Shown in pieces: positions 17,416 to 25,504 of a stretch of 64,000 bases of DNA (its first letter is position 1; the number at the start of each line of letters is the position of its first letter). A program made the position numbers and the translations under genes. The stretch is from Pseudomonas sp. NFACC02 (lineage in GTDB: Bacteria > Pseudomonadota > Gammaproteobacteria > Pseudomonadales > Pseudomonadaceae), in NCBI RefSeq assembly GCF_900110765.1, contig NZ_FOEO01000020.1, forward strand, positions 21,506 to 85,505, written 5' to 3'. The notes beneath the pieces were generated by a model, which was not told the origin of the DNA, did no database searches, and was given only the letters and a program-made list of their open reading frames with translations.

Positions 17416-17448
17416 ATAGGGGAAGAGCTTACAAGGCTCTTCCCCTAT
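17416..17448 (-). terminator. Strong hairpin between rplT and pheS, possible attenuator
   Basis: Perfect 13-bp arms (ATAGGGGAAGAGC and its complement) around a seven-base loop. Only ATTTCG follows on the minus strand, so termination would be partial. No Phe-rich leader peptide is visible in the 105 bases between the genes. It may also be a processing site. Confidence 0.5.
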
Positions 17449-17500
17449 CTATGACGTTTAACACCGAACCTCGAAACGAGGCCCGGTGATTGCCGGGGAC

Positions 17501-17857
17501 TTAGGCCAGAGTGGCTTTAGCTTTCTCGACAATCGCAGCAAACGCCGCTTTTTCGTTCACTGCCAGATCAGCCAGAACCTTACGGTCGATTTCGATCGAC
17601 GCTTTTTTCAGGCCAGCGATGAAACGGCTGTAGGACAGACCGTTGATACGCGCACCAGCGTTGATACGAGCGATCCACAGAGCGCGGAACTGACGTTTTT
17701 TCTGACGACGGTCACGGTAGGCGTATTGGCCTGCCTTGATTACCGCTTGCTTGGCAACACGGAATACGCGTGAACGCGCGCCGTAGTAGCCTTTAGCAAG
17801 TTTCAGAATTTTTTTGTGTCGCTTACGGGCAATGACGCCACGCTTTACACGAGCCAT
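17501..17857 (-). CDS. rplT: 50S ribosomal protein L20
   Basis: A 118-residue, very basic 23S rRNA-binding assembly protein starting MARVKRGVIARKRHKKIL, with the conserved YYGARSRVFRVAKQAV segment and a C-terminal globular domain. In E. coli it also represses translation of the rpmI-rplT message; whether this holds here is not shown by the sequence. It lies 28 bases after rpmI. Confidence 0.99.
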   Translation of the reverse strand: MARVKRGVIARKRHKKILKLAKGYYGARSRVFRVAKQAVIKAGQYAYRDRRQKKRQFRALWIARINAGARINGLSYSRFIAGLKKASIEIDRKVLADLAVNEKAAFAAIVEKAKATLA

Positions 17858-17885
17858 GAGTTACTTCCTCTATTCTTGATCAAAA

Positions 17886-18080
17886 TTAACGAAGGCGCAG
17901 CATGCGCTCGACTTTTGCCACGTCAGACGGATGCAGCAGGCTGCTTCCGCGCAGTTGACGCTTACGCTTGGTCGACATTTTGGTCAGGATGTGGCTCTTG
18001 AAAGCGTGCTTGTGCTTGATGCCATTCGCGGTTTTCAGAAACCGCTTAGCTGCACCACTTTTAGTCTTCATCTTTGGCAT
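17886..18080 (-). CDS. rpmI: 50S ribosomal protein L35
   Basis: A 64-residue basic protein of the large ribosomal subunit. It starts MPKMKTKSGAAKRFLKTANG and contains the typical HAFKSHILTKMSTKRKRQLR core. Length is standard. It lies between infC (60 bases upstream) and rplT in the conserved translation block and is expected to be co-regulated with L20. Confidence 0.99.
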   Translation of the reverse strand: MPKMKTKSGAAKRFLKTANGIKHKHAFKSHILTKMSTKRKRQLRGSSLLHPSDVAKVERMLRLR

Positions 18081-18140
18081 GTTCGGATACTCCGCATTCA
18101 GTTGATAAACATAACCGCAAGGCCTGCCGTGCCCTGGTGG

Positions 18141-18692
18141 TTATTTCTTCTTTTTCGGGGCGATGACCATGATCAGCTGGCGTCCTTCCATCTTAGGATG
18201 CTGTTCGACGGCGCCGTATTCGAGCAGGTCTTGTTCAACCCGCTTCAACAGCTCCATACCCAGCTCCTGGTGGGCCATCTCACGACCGCGGAATCTTAGC
18301 GATACCTTGGCCCTGTCCCCGTCACTCAGGAAACGTACCAGGTTGCGTAGTTTTACCTGGTAATCCCCTTCCTCCGTCCCTGGACGAAACTTGATTTCTT
18401 TAACCTGAATCTGCTTCTGGTTCTTCTTCGCCGCAGCAATCTGCTTCTTCTTCTCGAAGATCGATTTGCCGTAGTCCATCACACGACAGACAGGCGGTAC
18501 TGCGTCGGCAGAAATTTCTACCAGATCGAGCTTGGCTTCTTCAGCTATACGAAGCGCTTCATCAATCGAGACGATGCCAATCTGCTCGCCGTCAGCGCCA
18601 ATTAACCGAACCTCGCGTGCCGAGATATTCTCGTTGATCGGGGCCTTCGGTGCAGCTCGTTTATCTTGTCTCATTTCACGCTTAATAATAAT
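18141..18692 (-). CDS. infC: Translation initiation factor IF-3, AUU start
   Basis: Binds the 30S subunit, blocks premature joining of 50S and proofreads the start codon. The ATG at 18674 gives 177 residues, but family members have six more (KREM preceding RQDK). In that frame upstream lie AAG CGT GAA and three consecutive ATT codons (18684-18692) behind GGAG, so I place the start at an ATT; choosing the first gives 183 residues, the normal size. A rare AUU start is known to let IF-3 repress its own synthesis. The first ATT overlaps the last base of the thrS stop. Confidence 0.95.
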   Translation of the reverse strand: MIIKREMRQDKRAAPKAPINENISAREVRLIGADGEQIGIVSIDEALRIAEEAKLDLVEISADAVPPVCRVMDYGKSIFEKKKQIAAAKKNQKQIQVKEIKFRPGTEEGDYQVKLRNLVRFLSDGDRAKVSLRFRGREMAHQELGMELLKRVEQDLLEYGAVEQHPKMEGRQLIMVIAPKKKK

Positions 18693-20614
18693 TACTCCGA
18701 ATCTTGGCGACCACGCCGGGAAACCGCTTGTGCAAGGAACGCCGAGAATTGAGCGACCGGCATTGAGCCGAGGTCTGCGCCTTCACGGGTACGCACAGCG
18801 ACAGTTTGCGTTTCAACCTCCCGATCCCCGATAACGAGGAGATAGGGAACCTTGAGCAAAGTATGCTCGCGGATTTTAAAGCCGATCTTTTCATTTCTCA
18901 AGTCGGACTTGGCACGAAACCCGCTTTCAGCCAGAGTTTTTTCCACTTCAAGGGCAAAATCTGCCTGTTTATCAGTGATATTCATGATCACTGCCTGAGT
19001 GGGAGCCAGCCATGCGGGGAACGCACCTTCGTAGTGCTCGATCAGAATTCCGATGAAACGCTCGAATGAACCGAGAATTGCACGGTGCAACATGACCGGA
19101 TGCTTACGCCCGTTGTCTTCCGAAACGAATTCGGCACCCAAACGGATTGGCAGGTTGAAATCGAGCTGCAATGTACCGCATTGCCACACGCGACCCAAGC
19201 AATCCTTCAGGGAAAATTCAATTTTCGGACCGTAGAACGCGCCCTCGCCCGGCTGCAGGTCGTAGGGCAAGCCCGCGCTGTCCAGCGCCGCGGCCAGCGC
19301 AGCCTCCGCGCGATCCCACAAGTCATCCGAACCCACACGTTTTTCAGGACGGGTCGACAGCTTCATCTCGATGTCTTTAAAGCCGAAGTCGGCATAGACA
19401 TCCATGGTCAGCTTGATGAAGGCAGCGGATTCGGCCTGCATCTGCTCTTCAGTGCAGAAGATGTGGGCGTCATCCTGAGTGAACGCACGCACGCGCATGA
19501 TGCCGTGCAACGCACCCGAGGGCTCGTTACGGTGGCAGGCACCGAACTCGGCCAGACGCATCGGCAGCTCGCGGTAGCTCTTCAGACCCTGATTGAACAC
19601 CTGCACATGGCAAGGGCAGTTCATCGGCTTGATGGCATAGTCGCGGCTTTCCGACTCGGTGGTGAACATGTTTTCGGCGTAGTTGGCCCAGTGCCCGGAC
19701 TTCTCCCACAGCGAGCGATCAACGACTTGTGGCGTCTTGATTTCCAGATAGCCATTTTCACGCTGGGTCTTGCGCATGTATTGCTCAAGCACCTGATACA
19801 GCGTCCAGCCGTTCGGGTGCCAGAAAACCATGCCCGGCGCTTCTTCCTGAGTATGGAACAGGCCCAGACGCTTGCCGATCTTGCGATGGTCGCGCTTTTC
19901 AGCTTCTTCGATGCGCTGGATGTAAGCAGCCAGCTGCTTCTTGTCAGCCCAGGCGGTGCCGTACACGCGCTGCAGCTGCTCGTTCTTGGCGTCGCCGCGC
20001 CAGTACGCACCAGACAGCTTGGTCAGCTTGAACGACTTGAGAAAACGGGTATTGGGCACGTGCGGACCACGGCACATGTCGACGTATTCTTCGTGATAGT
20101 AGAGGCCCATCGCCGTTTCGTTCGGCATGTCCTCGACCAGACGCAGCTTGTAGTCTTCGCCACGGGCCTTGAACACTTCGATCACTTCCGCGCGTGGAGT
20201 GACCTTCTTGATGACGTCGTAATCCTTTTCGATCAGTTGCTGCATGCGCTGCTCGATCGCCGCCATGTCGTCTGGCGTGAACGGGCGCTCGTAGGCGATA
20301 TCGTAATAGAAGCCGTCATCGATGACCGGACCGATGACCATTTTGGCGGTCGGGTACAGTTGCTTGACCGCATGGCCGACAAGGTGGGCGCAGGAGTGAC
20401 GAATGATCTCCAGGCCTTCCTGGTCTTTCGGGGTGATGATTTGCAGACTCGCGTCGGCAGCAATGATGTCACTGGCATCGACCAGTTGACCGTTGACCTT
20501 GCCGGCAACGGTGGCTTTAGCCAGGCCTGCGCCAATGGAGGCCGCGACCTCGGCGACGGATACCGGGTGATCGAAAGAACGTTGACTGCCGTCGGGAAGA
20601 GTAATAGTTGGCAT
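18692..20614 (-). CDS. thrS: Threonyl-tRNA synthetase
   Basis: Charges tRNA-Thr and edits Ser-tRNA-Thr. From ATG 20614 (MPTITLPDGSQ, with GGAGGCGCC upstream) it has 640 residues. Domains: TGS (1-61), editing domain with HSCAH (His 73 and 77), class II core with the zinc site in MNCPCHVQVF, and a C-terminal anticodon-binding domain. The frame is open 11 codons further upstream, but that is not needed. It is the first gene of the block, so its own promoter probably drives downstream genes. Confidence 0.98.
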   Translation of the reverse strand: MPTITLPDGSQRSFDHPVSVAEVAASIGAGLAKATVAGKVNGQLVDASDIIAADASLQIITPKDQEGLEIIRHSCAHLVGHAVKQLYPTAKMVIGPVIDDGFYYDIAYERPFTPDDMAAIEQRMQQLIEKDYDVIKKVTPRAEVIEVFKARGEDYKLRLVEDMPNETAMGLYYHEEYVDMCRGPHVPNTRFLKSFKLTKLSGAYWRGDAKNEQLQRVYGTAWADKKQLAAYIQRIEEAEKRDHRKIGKRLGLFHTQEEAPGMVFWHPNGWTLYQVLEQYMRKTQRENGYLEIKTPQVVDRSLWEKSGHWANYAENMFTTESESRDYAIKPMNCPCHVQVFNQGLKSYRELPMRLAEFGACHRNEPSGALHGIMRVRAFTQDDAHIFCTEEQMQAESAAFIKLTMDVYADFGFKDIEMKLSTRPEKRVGSDDLWDRAEAALAAALDSAGLPYDLQPGEGAFYGPKIEFSLKDCLGRVWQCGTLQLDFNLPIRLGAEFVSEDNGRKHPVMLHRAILGSFERFIGILIEHYEGAFPAWLAPTQAVIMNITDKQADFALEVEKTLAESGFRAKSDLRNEKIGFKIREHTLLKVPYLLVIGDREVETQTVAVRTREGADLGSMPVAQFSAFLAQAVSRRGRQDSE

Positions 20615-21005
20615 GGCGCCTCCTCTCCTAGTGGTGACCCCTACCAAAGGTCACGTGGGTTGGGATAGAGCCAGTACGCGATTCGGTGGTGTACCTGCCT
20701 CACAGTGGCAGGAGCCCAAGGGCCAACCGGTGACCGAACCAGAGTGACTGGATTTGACGAAATCGACAGGCATCGCTTCACGCAAAACCTGCCCCGCGAG
20801 ACGCGAGCGAATCTACAGGACGCGCATCCTAGCACAGCCCGTCTGTCGCGGGTCATACAACCTGGCCTGTCGCGGCCATAAAGTTTTCTTCAAATACCGG
20901 AGCGTCTTCGAATACTGAACTGGTGCGAATCCCCGCCGTCAGATAAACCGAGGCCCGTTAAAGGCCTGTGCTTGTGCAGGTCCCACAGACTAAAAGGAAA
21001 CAACC
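20615..21005. other. Leader of thrS and promoter region of the gene at 21006
   Basis: About 390 bases between divergent genes. A long thrS leader is expected because thrS is autoregulated in E. coli, but I could not fold a convincing tRNA-like structure here. No supported coding frame; the minus-strand 71-codon frame at 20641-20856 lacks a ribosome site. Confidence 0.4.
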
Positions 21006-21320
21006 ATGAAGCTTCTACGTGTTGCCGCCCTCCTCGCTCCGTTGGCGTTGACTCTCCCGATCAGCGCTCATGCCGCCATGGACGCGAAAACCAAAACCAC
21101 TTACATGAATGAGTGCACCGCCGCCGCCACCCAGAACAATCCGGGAATGGACGCCAAGGCCGTCCAGGCGCACTGCGAATGCGGCGCTCAACAGATCAAC
21201 AAGAATTTCTCGGACAAAGAGATCGCCTCGTTGAATGACAAAACGACGCCTCCCAGTACCGAAATGACCTCACGGCTGCAAAAAGCCGTGGGCGAGAACT
21301 GCCTCAAAGGCAAAAAATAA
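21006..21320 (+). CDS. Periplasmic hypothetical protein, 104 residues
   Basis: AAAGGAAAC precedes the ATG at 21006. A signal peptide ends near residue 23 (LTLPISAHA). The mature part has three Cys (NECTAA, HCECGAQQ) plus one near the C-terminus (ENCLKG) and a helical FSDKEIASLND segment, resembling small periplasmic proteins of unknown role. The paired Cys suggest disulphides. It stands alone, followed by a hairpin terminator. No family name is recalled. Confidence 0.75.
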   Translation: MKLLRVAALLAPLALTLPISAHAAMDAKTKTTYMNECTAAATQNNPGMDAKAVQAHCECGAQQINKNFSDKEIASLNDKTTPPSTEMTSRLQKAVGENCLKGKK

Positions 21321-21382
21321 AAAATTTACATTCCGCACTGAGAATGCCGCGGCCTTCACGCATCAACCGATCTTAATAGCGG

Positions 21383-21411
21383 CTCAAGCCCCCGAAATAC
21401 GGGGGCTTGAG
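21383..21411 (+). terminator. Hairpin terminator after the gene at 21006
   Basis: CTCAAGCCCCCG and its perfect complement around a five-base loop, 12 bp of stem. There is no T-run, so it may act as a weak terminator or a transcript-end stabiliser. Confidence 0.55.
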
Positions 21412-21617
21412 CGACACTGATTGCGTCGGCCGACGGTTGAAAAAGGGGGCAAAACTGCCGGGCTATGGCGCATTTCGATGCTTATATTTGCGGTACTGGC
21501 GCAAAGTTCTTACCGAAAAAGTCCAGCATTCACACAATTCGACTATGATAGCCCCCGTGTGCCCAGTTGGCCTGAGCAGCACAGCACTACTGAAAATTAT
21601 GTTTCTGGAGATACACC

Positions 21618-21830
21618 ATGTCTAATCGCCAAACCGGCACCGTAAAATGGTTCAACGATGAAAAAGGCTTCGGCTTTATCACTCCACAGGGTGGCGGTGA
21701 CGACCTGTTCGTACACTTCAAGGCTATCGAATCCGACGGTTTCAAAAGCCTGAAAGAAGGCCAGACTGTCTCCTTCGTGGCTGAGAAAGGCCAAAAGGGC
21801 ATGCAAGCCGCTCAGGTTCGCCCGGAGTAA
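21618..21830 (+). CDS. Cold-shock protein, CspA family
   Basis: A 70-residue single-strand nucleic-acid-binding protein. RNP1 (KGFGFI) and RNP2 (LFVHF) are intact, and the N-terminus SNRQTGTVKWFNDEKG is typical of the CapB/CspD group of Pseudomonas. It melts RNA structure as a chaperone. The untranslated leader may be long (up to ~200 bases from the previous hairpin), as is common for cold-shock genes. A good terminator follows. The exact paralogue cannot be named. Confidence 0.95.
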   Translation: MSNRQTGTVKWFNDEKGFGFITPQGGGDDLFVHFKAIESDGFKSLKEGQTVSFVAEKGQKGMQAAQVRPE

Positions 21831-21842
21831 TCCGAGCGCGCT

Positions 21843-21872
21843 AAAAAAACCCGTCACTGACGGGTTTTTTTT
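21843..21872 (+). terminator. Rho-independent terminator of the cold-shock gene
   Basis: ACCCGT-CACTG-ACGGGT followed by eight T, and seven A in front, so it can work in both directions for the convergent genes. Confidence 0.92.
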
Positions 21873-21889
21873 CGCCTCGAAAACGGTGC

Positions 21890-22213
21890 TTAACCACAGT
21901 TGACGCGATTGACCGTAGCGGCCTGATCGGTATTGAGATTCAGGCGATCAGAGCGGTACTCCAGCGTCACCATGTCATGGGGCCCAAGCACCCTGGCGGT
22001 CTGCGCACCCGATTTCACGCGCGCCTGCTCCAAAAGGGCCGCCGATGCGGGTTTGCCCAGTGCGAATTGCGCGGCGGCAGCATCGCAACGTGAATAGCCG
22101 GATTCAGTGGCAGTGGCGCCTTCGGCAGCTTTCGACGACTCGGAGGTACTGCTGCACCCCGCTAACAATGCTGCCGACAGAACCAGACCCGATGAAGCAA
22201 GTTTCCAGGGCAT
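21890..22213 (-). CDS. I78-family peptidase inhibitor lipoprotein
   Basis: A lipobox (SAALLAGC, Cys 20) anchors this 107-residue protein in the outer membrane. The C-terminal half fits the I78 inhibitor family: YSRCDAAAAQFALGKP, ARVLGPHDMVTLEYRSDRLN, and an end with VNRVNCG; the two Cys probably form the family disulphide. Known members inhibit serine proteases in fungi; the bacterial role is probably protection of the periplasm. AAGGAG precedes the start. It converges with the cold-shock gene. Confidence 0.85.
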   Translation of the reverse strand: MPWKLASSGLVLSAALLAGCSSTSESSKAAEGATATESGYSRCDAAAAQFALGKPASAALLEQARVKSGAQTARVLGPHDMVTLEYRSDRLNLNTDQAATVNRVNCG

Positions 22214-22399
22214 ACGAACTCCTTACGTTTAACGTGAACCAGAACCTGTGCGACAGCGATCGATCCGCAGGGTTTCGCTGACACCCTGAAAACCGAGGCC
22301 GGGCGCTTGCCGACAGAGGCCGGAGTCTGCCGCAACCGGCCGTGATCAGGACAAACAAATCGTCACAAAACGTTTGGGAAAGTTGTTCGCCCCTGGGCG

Positions 22400-22705
22400 C
22401 TAGTAGATATCCACGTAGTCAACGCGTGGATCCGCCCAGTTGTCCCGCAGCGCATTGTAGATCTGCGTTACCCAGACCGCGTCGCTCGCGGCAACAGGAC
22501 CGACACAACCGGAACCGGCCGCCCATGTCTCAAGGCGAAACAACAGACCGTCGATATCAACGCCACCCACTGCGTCACTGGACAACCATGCTTTGCCATC
22601 ACGGTTGACCCGTAACTGATTATGGGTATTGTCGTTTGCGCCTGCGATCATCTGCCGCACAGCATCGAGGGTGAAACTTCGTGAATCGGTAAGATCAATA
22701 GACAC
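22400..22705 (-). CDS. Hypothetical protein, 101 residues
   Basis: I use the GTG at 22705 (MSIDLTDSRSFTL) because the 16 codons up to the ATG at 22753 are Arg-rich and non-native; an AGGG lies about ten bases before it. The product is soluble with a distinctive core (VRQMIAGANDNTHNQLRVN, then GKAWLSSDAVG and VDIDGLLFRLETW). It looks like a conserved Pseudomonas protein without known function. It is divergent from the small gene at 22872. Confidence 0.65.
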   Translation of the reverse strand: MSIDLTDSRSFTLDAVRQMIAGANDNTHNQLRVNRDGKAWLSSDAVGGVDIDGLLFRLETWAAGSGCVGPVAASDAVWVTQIYNALRDNWADPRVDYVDIY

Positions 22706-22871
22706 CGGCGAAGCCCTGAAATGAAAGGCACGGATTCTCGCACGCATTGCCATTCATGCCTAAGTAGCAGTGCGGATAACCGGACAAGATGGTTTACTGC
22801 AAGCCCTGCTCGTACGCTCAACCGCGGGTATCGATGCAGGGATTGATCGTTTTCGGGAGGGACGAAACACC

Positions 22872-23069
22872 ATGGCAATCGTATCGATCGATGCGGATAT
22901 CAAGGCTAAATGGACGCAAGGACATTGCGCCCATAGCCCGGGAAGCGCGGAGGAACTGGCCATTATCGCGGTCGACCTGCTGGTCAAGGAACTGGGCACC
23001 TCGGGCGCCCAGAACTTCATGAATCAGGTATTTCTGCGCTATGCCACCGAGGTTCTGGACAACGCTTGA
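22872..23069 (+). CDS. Hypothetical protein, 65 residues
   Basis: The ATG at 22872 follows GGGAGGG; 34 further codons upstream are open but start without a ribosome site. The product is soluble: MAIVSIDADIKAKWTQG, then a helix rich in Ala/Leu (ELAIIAVDLLVKELG) and FMNQVFLRYATEVL. No domain is recognised. Its stop is six bases from the end of the nucleoside hydrolase gene, which runs the other way. Confidence 0.6.
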   Translation: MAIVSIDADIKAKWTQGHCAHSPGSAEELAIIAVDLLVKELGTSGAQNFMNQVFLRYATEVLDNA

Positions 23070-23075
23070 TAGCCG

Positions 23076-24104
23076 TTACTTCAAACGTGCAAGGCGCTGA
23101 GTGAGCAGATCGAAGAAACCTTGGGCATCGCCATTTTCGACCCAAAACACGTTTTTAGTCTGCCCCAGCGTGTCATACCAGTCGGCGATCGTCTGACCAA
23201 AGCCGGGCCCCTCACGACTGTCGATCACCAGATTGACCTGCCTGCCGCTGAACAGCTCCGGCTTCAGCAGCCATGCAATCACGCTGGCGTCATGCACCGG
23301 ACCACCCGGCAGCCCGTAATGCACCATGTCCGCCTTGACGTATTCATTGAGAATGCCACCGACCAGCTTGCCTGCCTGATTATTCAAGGCCTCGATCTGT
23401 TTGAGACGTTGATCGCTGGTGAGGATCTTGTGTGTCACATCCAGCGGCACATAGGTGAGTTTGACGCCGCTGGCGAGGACCACCTTGGCGGCATCCGGGT
23501 CGGCATAGAGGTTGAATTCCGCCACTGGCGTAATGTTGCCGCCATTGAAATGGGCGCCTCCCATGACCACCACTTCTTTGATGCCCTGGGTGATGTCAGG
23601 TGCCTGAACCAACGCGAGCGCAAGGTTGGTCTGCGGCCCCAGCATAGCGATGGTGATGCTGTGAGGCGGAGCTTTGCGCAGCGTTTCCACCAGGTACTGG
23701 ACCGCATTCCCCTCAGCCAGACCTTTTTTCGGTTCGTGCACCTCGACACCCGGCAAGCCTTCCTTGCCGTGAATGTTCTCGGCATAGATCGGCGTGCGCA
23801 CTAACGGTCGGCCCGCGCCAGCGTACACCGGAACCTCCTCGCGCCCTGCCCACTCTCGGGCCAGGCGTGCGTTGCGCGACGTCTTGTCAATGCGCACGTT
23901 GCCAGCGACGGTCGTGATCGCCATGACGTTCAGCTCTTCGGGAGAAGCCAACGCCAGCAGCAGGGCAACGACGTCGTCAGCCCCTGGATCAGTGTCGATG
24001 ATCAGGTCGCGTTTTTCGGCAGCGTGACTCGCCGTGGCGGAAAAGATGGCCAACAGAGCAACACTCCTGATCAGTTGAAGGAGAAAGTGACGACATGTGT
24101 GCAT
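23076..24104 (-). CDS. Periplasmic nucleoside hydrolase, last gene of the rbs operon
   Basis: Splits nucleosides into base and ribose. From ATG 24104 (GGGAG upstream) it has 342 residues with a signal peptide to about residue 28 (FSATASHA). The calcium-binding signature DTDPGADD is at 37-44, with the family segments GPQTNLALAL, VVMGGAHFNGGN, EFNLYADPDAA and a C-terminal GGPVHDASVIAWLL. It lies 44 bases after rbsD on the same strand. With ribose import genes upstream, the export signal suggests it feeds the ribose transporter from outside the inner membrane. Confidence 0.9.
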   Translation of the reverse strand: MHTCRHFLLQLIRSVALLAIFSATASHAAEKRDLIIDTDPGADDVVALLLALASPEELNVMAITTVAGNVRIDKTSRNARLAREWAGREEVPVYAGAGRPLVRTPIYAENIHGKEGLPGVEVHEPKKGLAEGNAVQYLVETLRKAPPHSITIAMLGPQTNLALALVQAPDITQGIKEVVVMGGAHFNGGNITPVAEFNLYADPDAAKVVLASGVKLTYVPLDVTHKILTSDQRLKQIEALNNQAGKLVGGILNEYVKADMVHYGLPGGPVHDASVIAWLLKPELFSGRQVNLVIDSREGPGFGQTIADWYDTLGQTKNVFWVENGDAQGFFDLLTQRLARLK

Positions 24105-24148
24105 GGGAAACTCCCTGTTTCTTGAGGATGGCACGAACAGCGACGGTG

Positions 24149-24553
24149 TCAGAAGACGACGCCGGACACCAGTGCAATGTTCGTGTATGGCTGGCATTCA
24201 CCCGTGCGAACGATGGCACGAGCGCTGCGGCTCAACTGTTTCAAGGCTTCATGACTGACCAGACGTTGCTCGCCCAGATGACCTGCCGCGTTCAGCGTGT
24301 CGAGGACGGCCAGCGCTGGCGGCTGCCTTTCACGCATTTCGTCGGCGAGCACGTGGCTTTCCACCTGCATTTCGGCGAGCACGGTGTTCAACACACTGAC
24401 AAAGTCAGGCACCCCCTGGGTAACGGCCAGATCAATGAGTTCGACACCCGCAGGCACCGGCATTCCGGCGTCGACGATCATCAGGATATCGCCATGCCCC
24501 AGCGACGCGACCACCCGTGACAGCGCGATATTGAGCAGTGGTGTTTTTTTCAT
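24149..24553 (-). CDS. rbsD: D-ribose pyranase
   Basis: Interconverts pyranose and furanose forms of ribose so that the kinase receives its substrate; cytoplasmic. The 134 residues contain the catalytic His 20 in ASLGHGDILMIVDAGMP and the C-terminal RTGECQPYTNIALVSGVVF typical of the family. Its ATG overlaps the rbsK stop (ATGA), so the pair is translationally coupled. Confidence 0.96.
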   Translation of the reverse strand: MKKTPLLNIALSRVVASLGHGDILMIVDAGMPVPAGVELIDLAVTQGVPDFVSVLNTVLAEMQVESHVLADEMRERQPPALAVLDTLNAAGHLGEQRLVSHEALKQLSRSARAIVRTGECQPYTNIALVSGVVF

Positions 24554-25467
24554 GGCTGATAACCCTGGACTTCGGTGAAGGTGGGAATGGAAGGCTGAGC
24601 GCCGGAACGGGTGACGGACAGCGCCGCAGCGATCTGTCCGAAACGGATCGCGTCCGGCTCGGATTTGCCGTCAGCCAGCGCCGCCGCGAATCCGCCGACG
24701 AACGTGTCACCTGCCGCAGTGGTATCCACCGGTTTGACCTTCGGCGCCGGGAAATGCGAAGAACCAGCCTGACTGGCGAATAACGCCCCCTGCTCACCCA
24801 GGGTAACGATGACCTTGCCCACGCCGGATGCGAGCAAGGCAGTGGCGGCGGCATCCGCCGTCGCCACGCTGTCGACGGACAGGCCCGTCAACGCTGCGGC
24901 CTCGCTTTCGTTCGGGATCAGATAATCGATCCAGGCGTACCACTCAGCGGGCAATGGACCGCTGGCGGGAGCCGGATTGAGGATGACCGTCTTGCCCAGC
25001 TCGCGCCCACGCCTGAGGACATGCCCTACAGTGACCATCGGCACCTCCAGTTGGCAGATGATCACCTCGGCCTGGCTCAGCAATGCGTCGAAACGGTCGA
25101 CGACGCTGGTACTGACGTGCCCATTGCCACCGGCCACAATGACGATCGCGTTCTGGCTGCTGTCATCCACCACAATCAGCGCAACCCCGGTCGACTCATT
25201 GGCAATGGCGGTCACGGCTTGGCAATCAATGCCCTCAGCCCGCAACGCGGCGCGCAATTGCTCACCGTAGGCGTCATCCCCGACACAGCCGATCATGGCC
25301 ACACGGGCGCCGAGACGCGCCGCCGCCGCCGCCTGGTTTGCGCCCTTCCCGCCCGGCACCGTGACGAACGACTGTCCGGCGAGGGTTTCACCGGCGCGCG
25401 GCAAACGCGGCGCACGTGTCACCAGGTCCATGTTGAGGCTGCCCACTATCACTACTTTTGCTTGCAT
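24550..25467 (-). CDS. rbsK: Ribokinase
   Basis: Phosphorylates ribose to ribose 5-phosphate. From ATG 25467 (MQAKVVIVGSLNMDLV) it has 305 residues. PfkB signatures are both present: GGKGANQAAAAARLG (39-53) and DTTAAGDTFVGGF (from 248) with the catalytic Asp 254. An in-frame 36-codon extension upstream is not part of the family sequence. It lies between rbsR and rbsD. Confidence 0.96.
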   Translation of the reverse strand: MQAKVVIVGSLNMDLVTRAPRLPRAGETLAGQSFVTVPGGKGANQAAAAARLGARVAMIGCVGDDAYGEQLRAALRAEGIDCQAVTAIANESTGVALIVVDDSSQNAIVIVAGGNGHVSTSVVDRFDALLSQAEVIICQLEVPMVTVGHVLRRGRELGKTVILNPAPASGPLPAEWYAWIDYLIPNESEAAALTGLSVDSVATADAAATALLASGVGKVIVTLGEQGALFASQAGSSHFPAPKVKPVDTTAAGDTFVGGFAAALADGKSEPDAIRFGQIAAALSVTRSGAQPSIPTFTEVQGYQP

Positions 25468-25504
25468 GACGTCTTTACTCTTCCATCCGGACACGGTGCC
25501 CGGC

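Noticed and set aside
17449..17500. pheM-like leader peptide
   Set aside because: No short frame with Phe codons between rplT and the hairpin.
20641..20856. 71-codon minus-strand frame upstream of thrS
   Set aside because: No ribosome site, and it lies in the expected leader of thrS.
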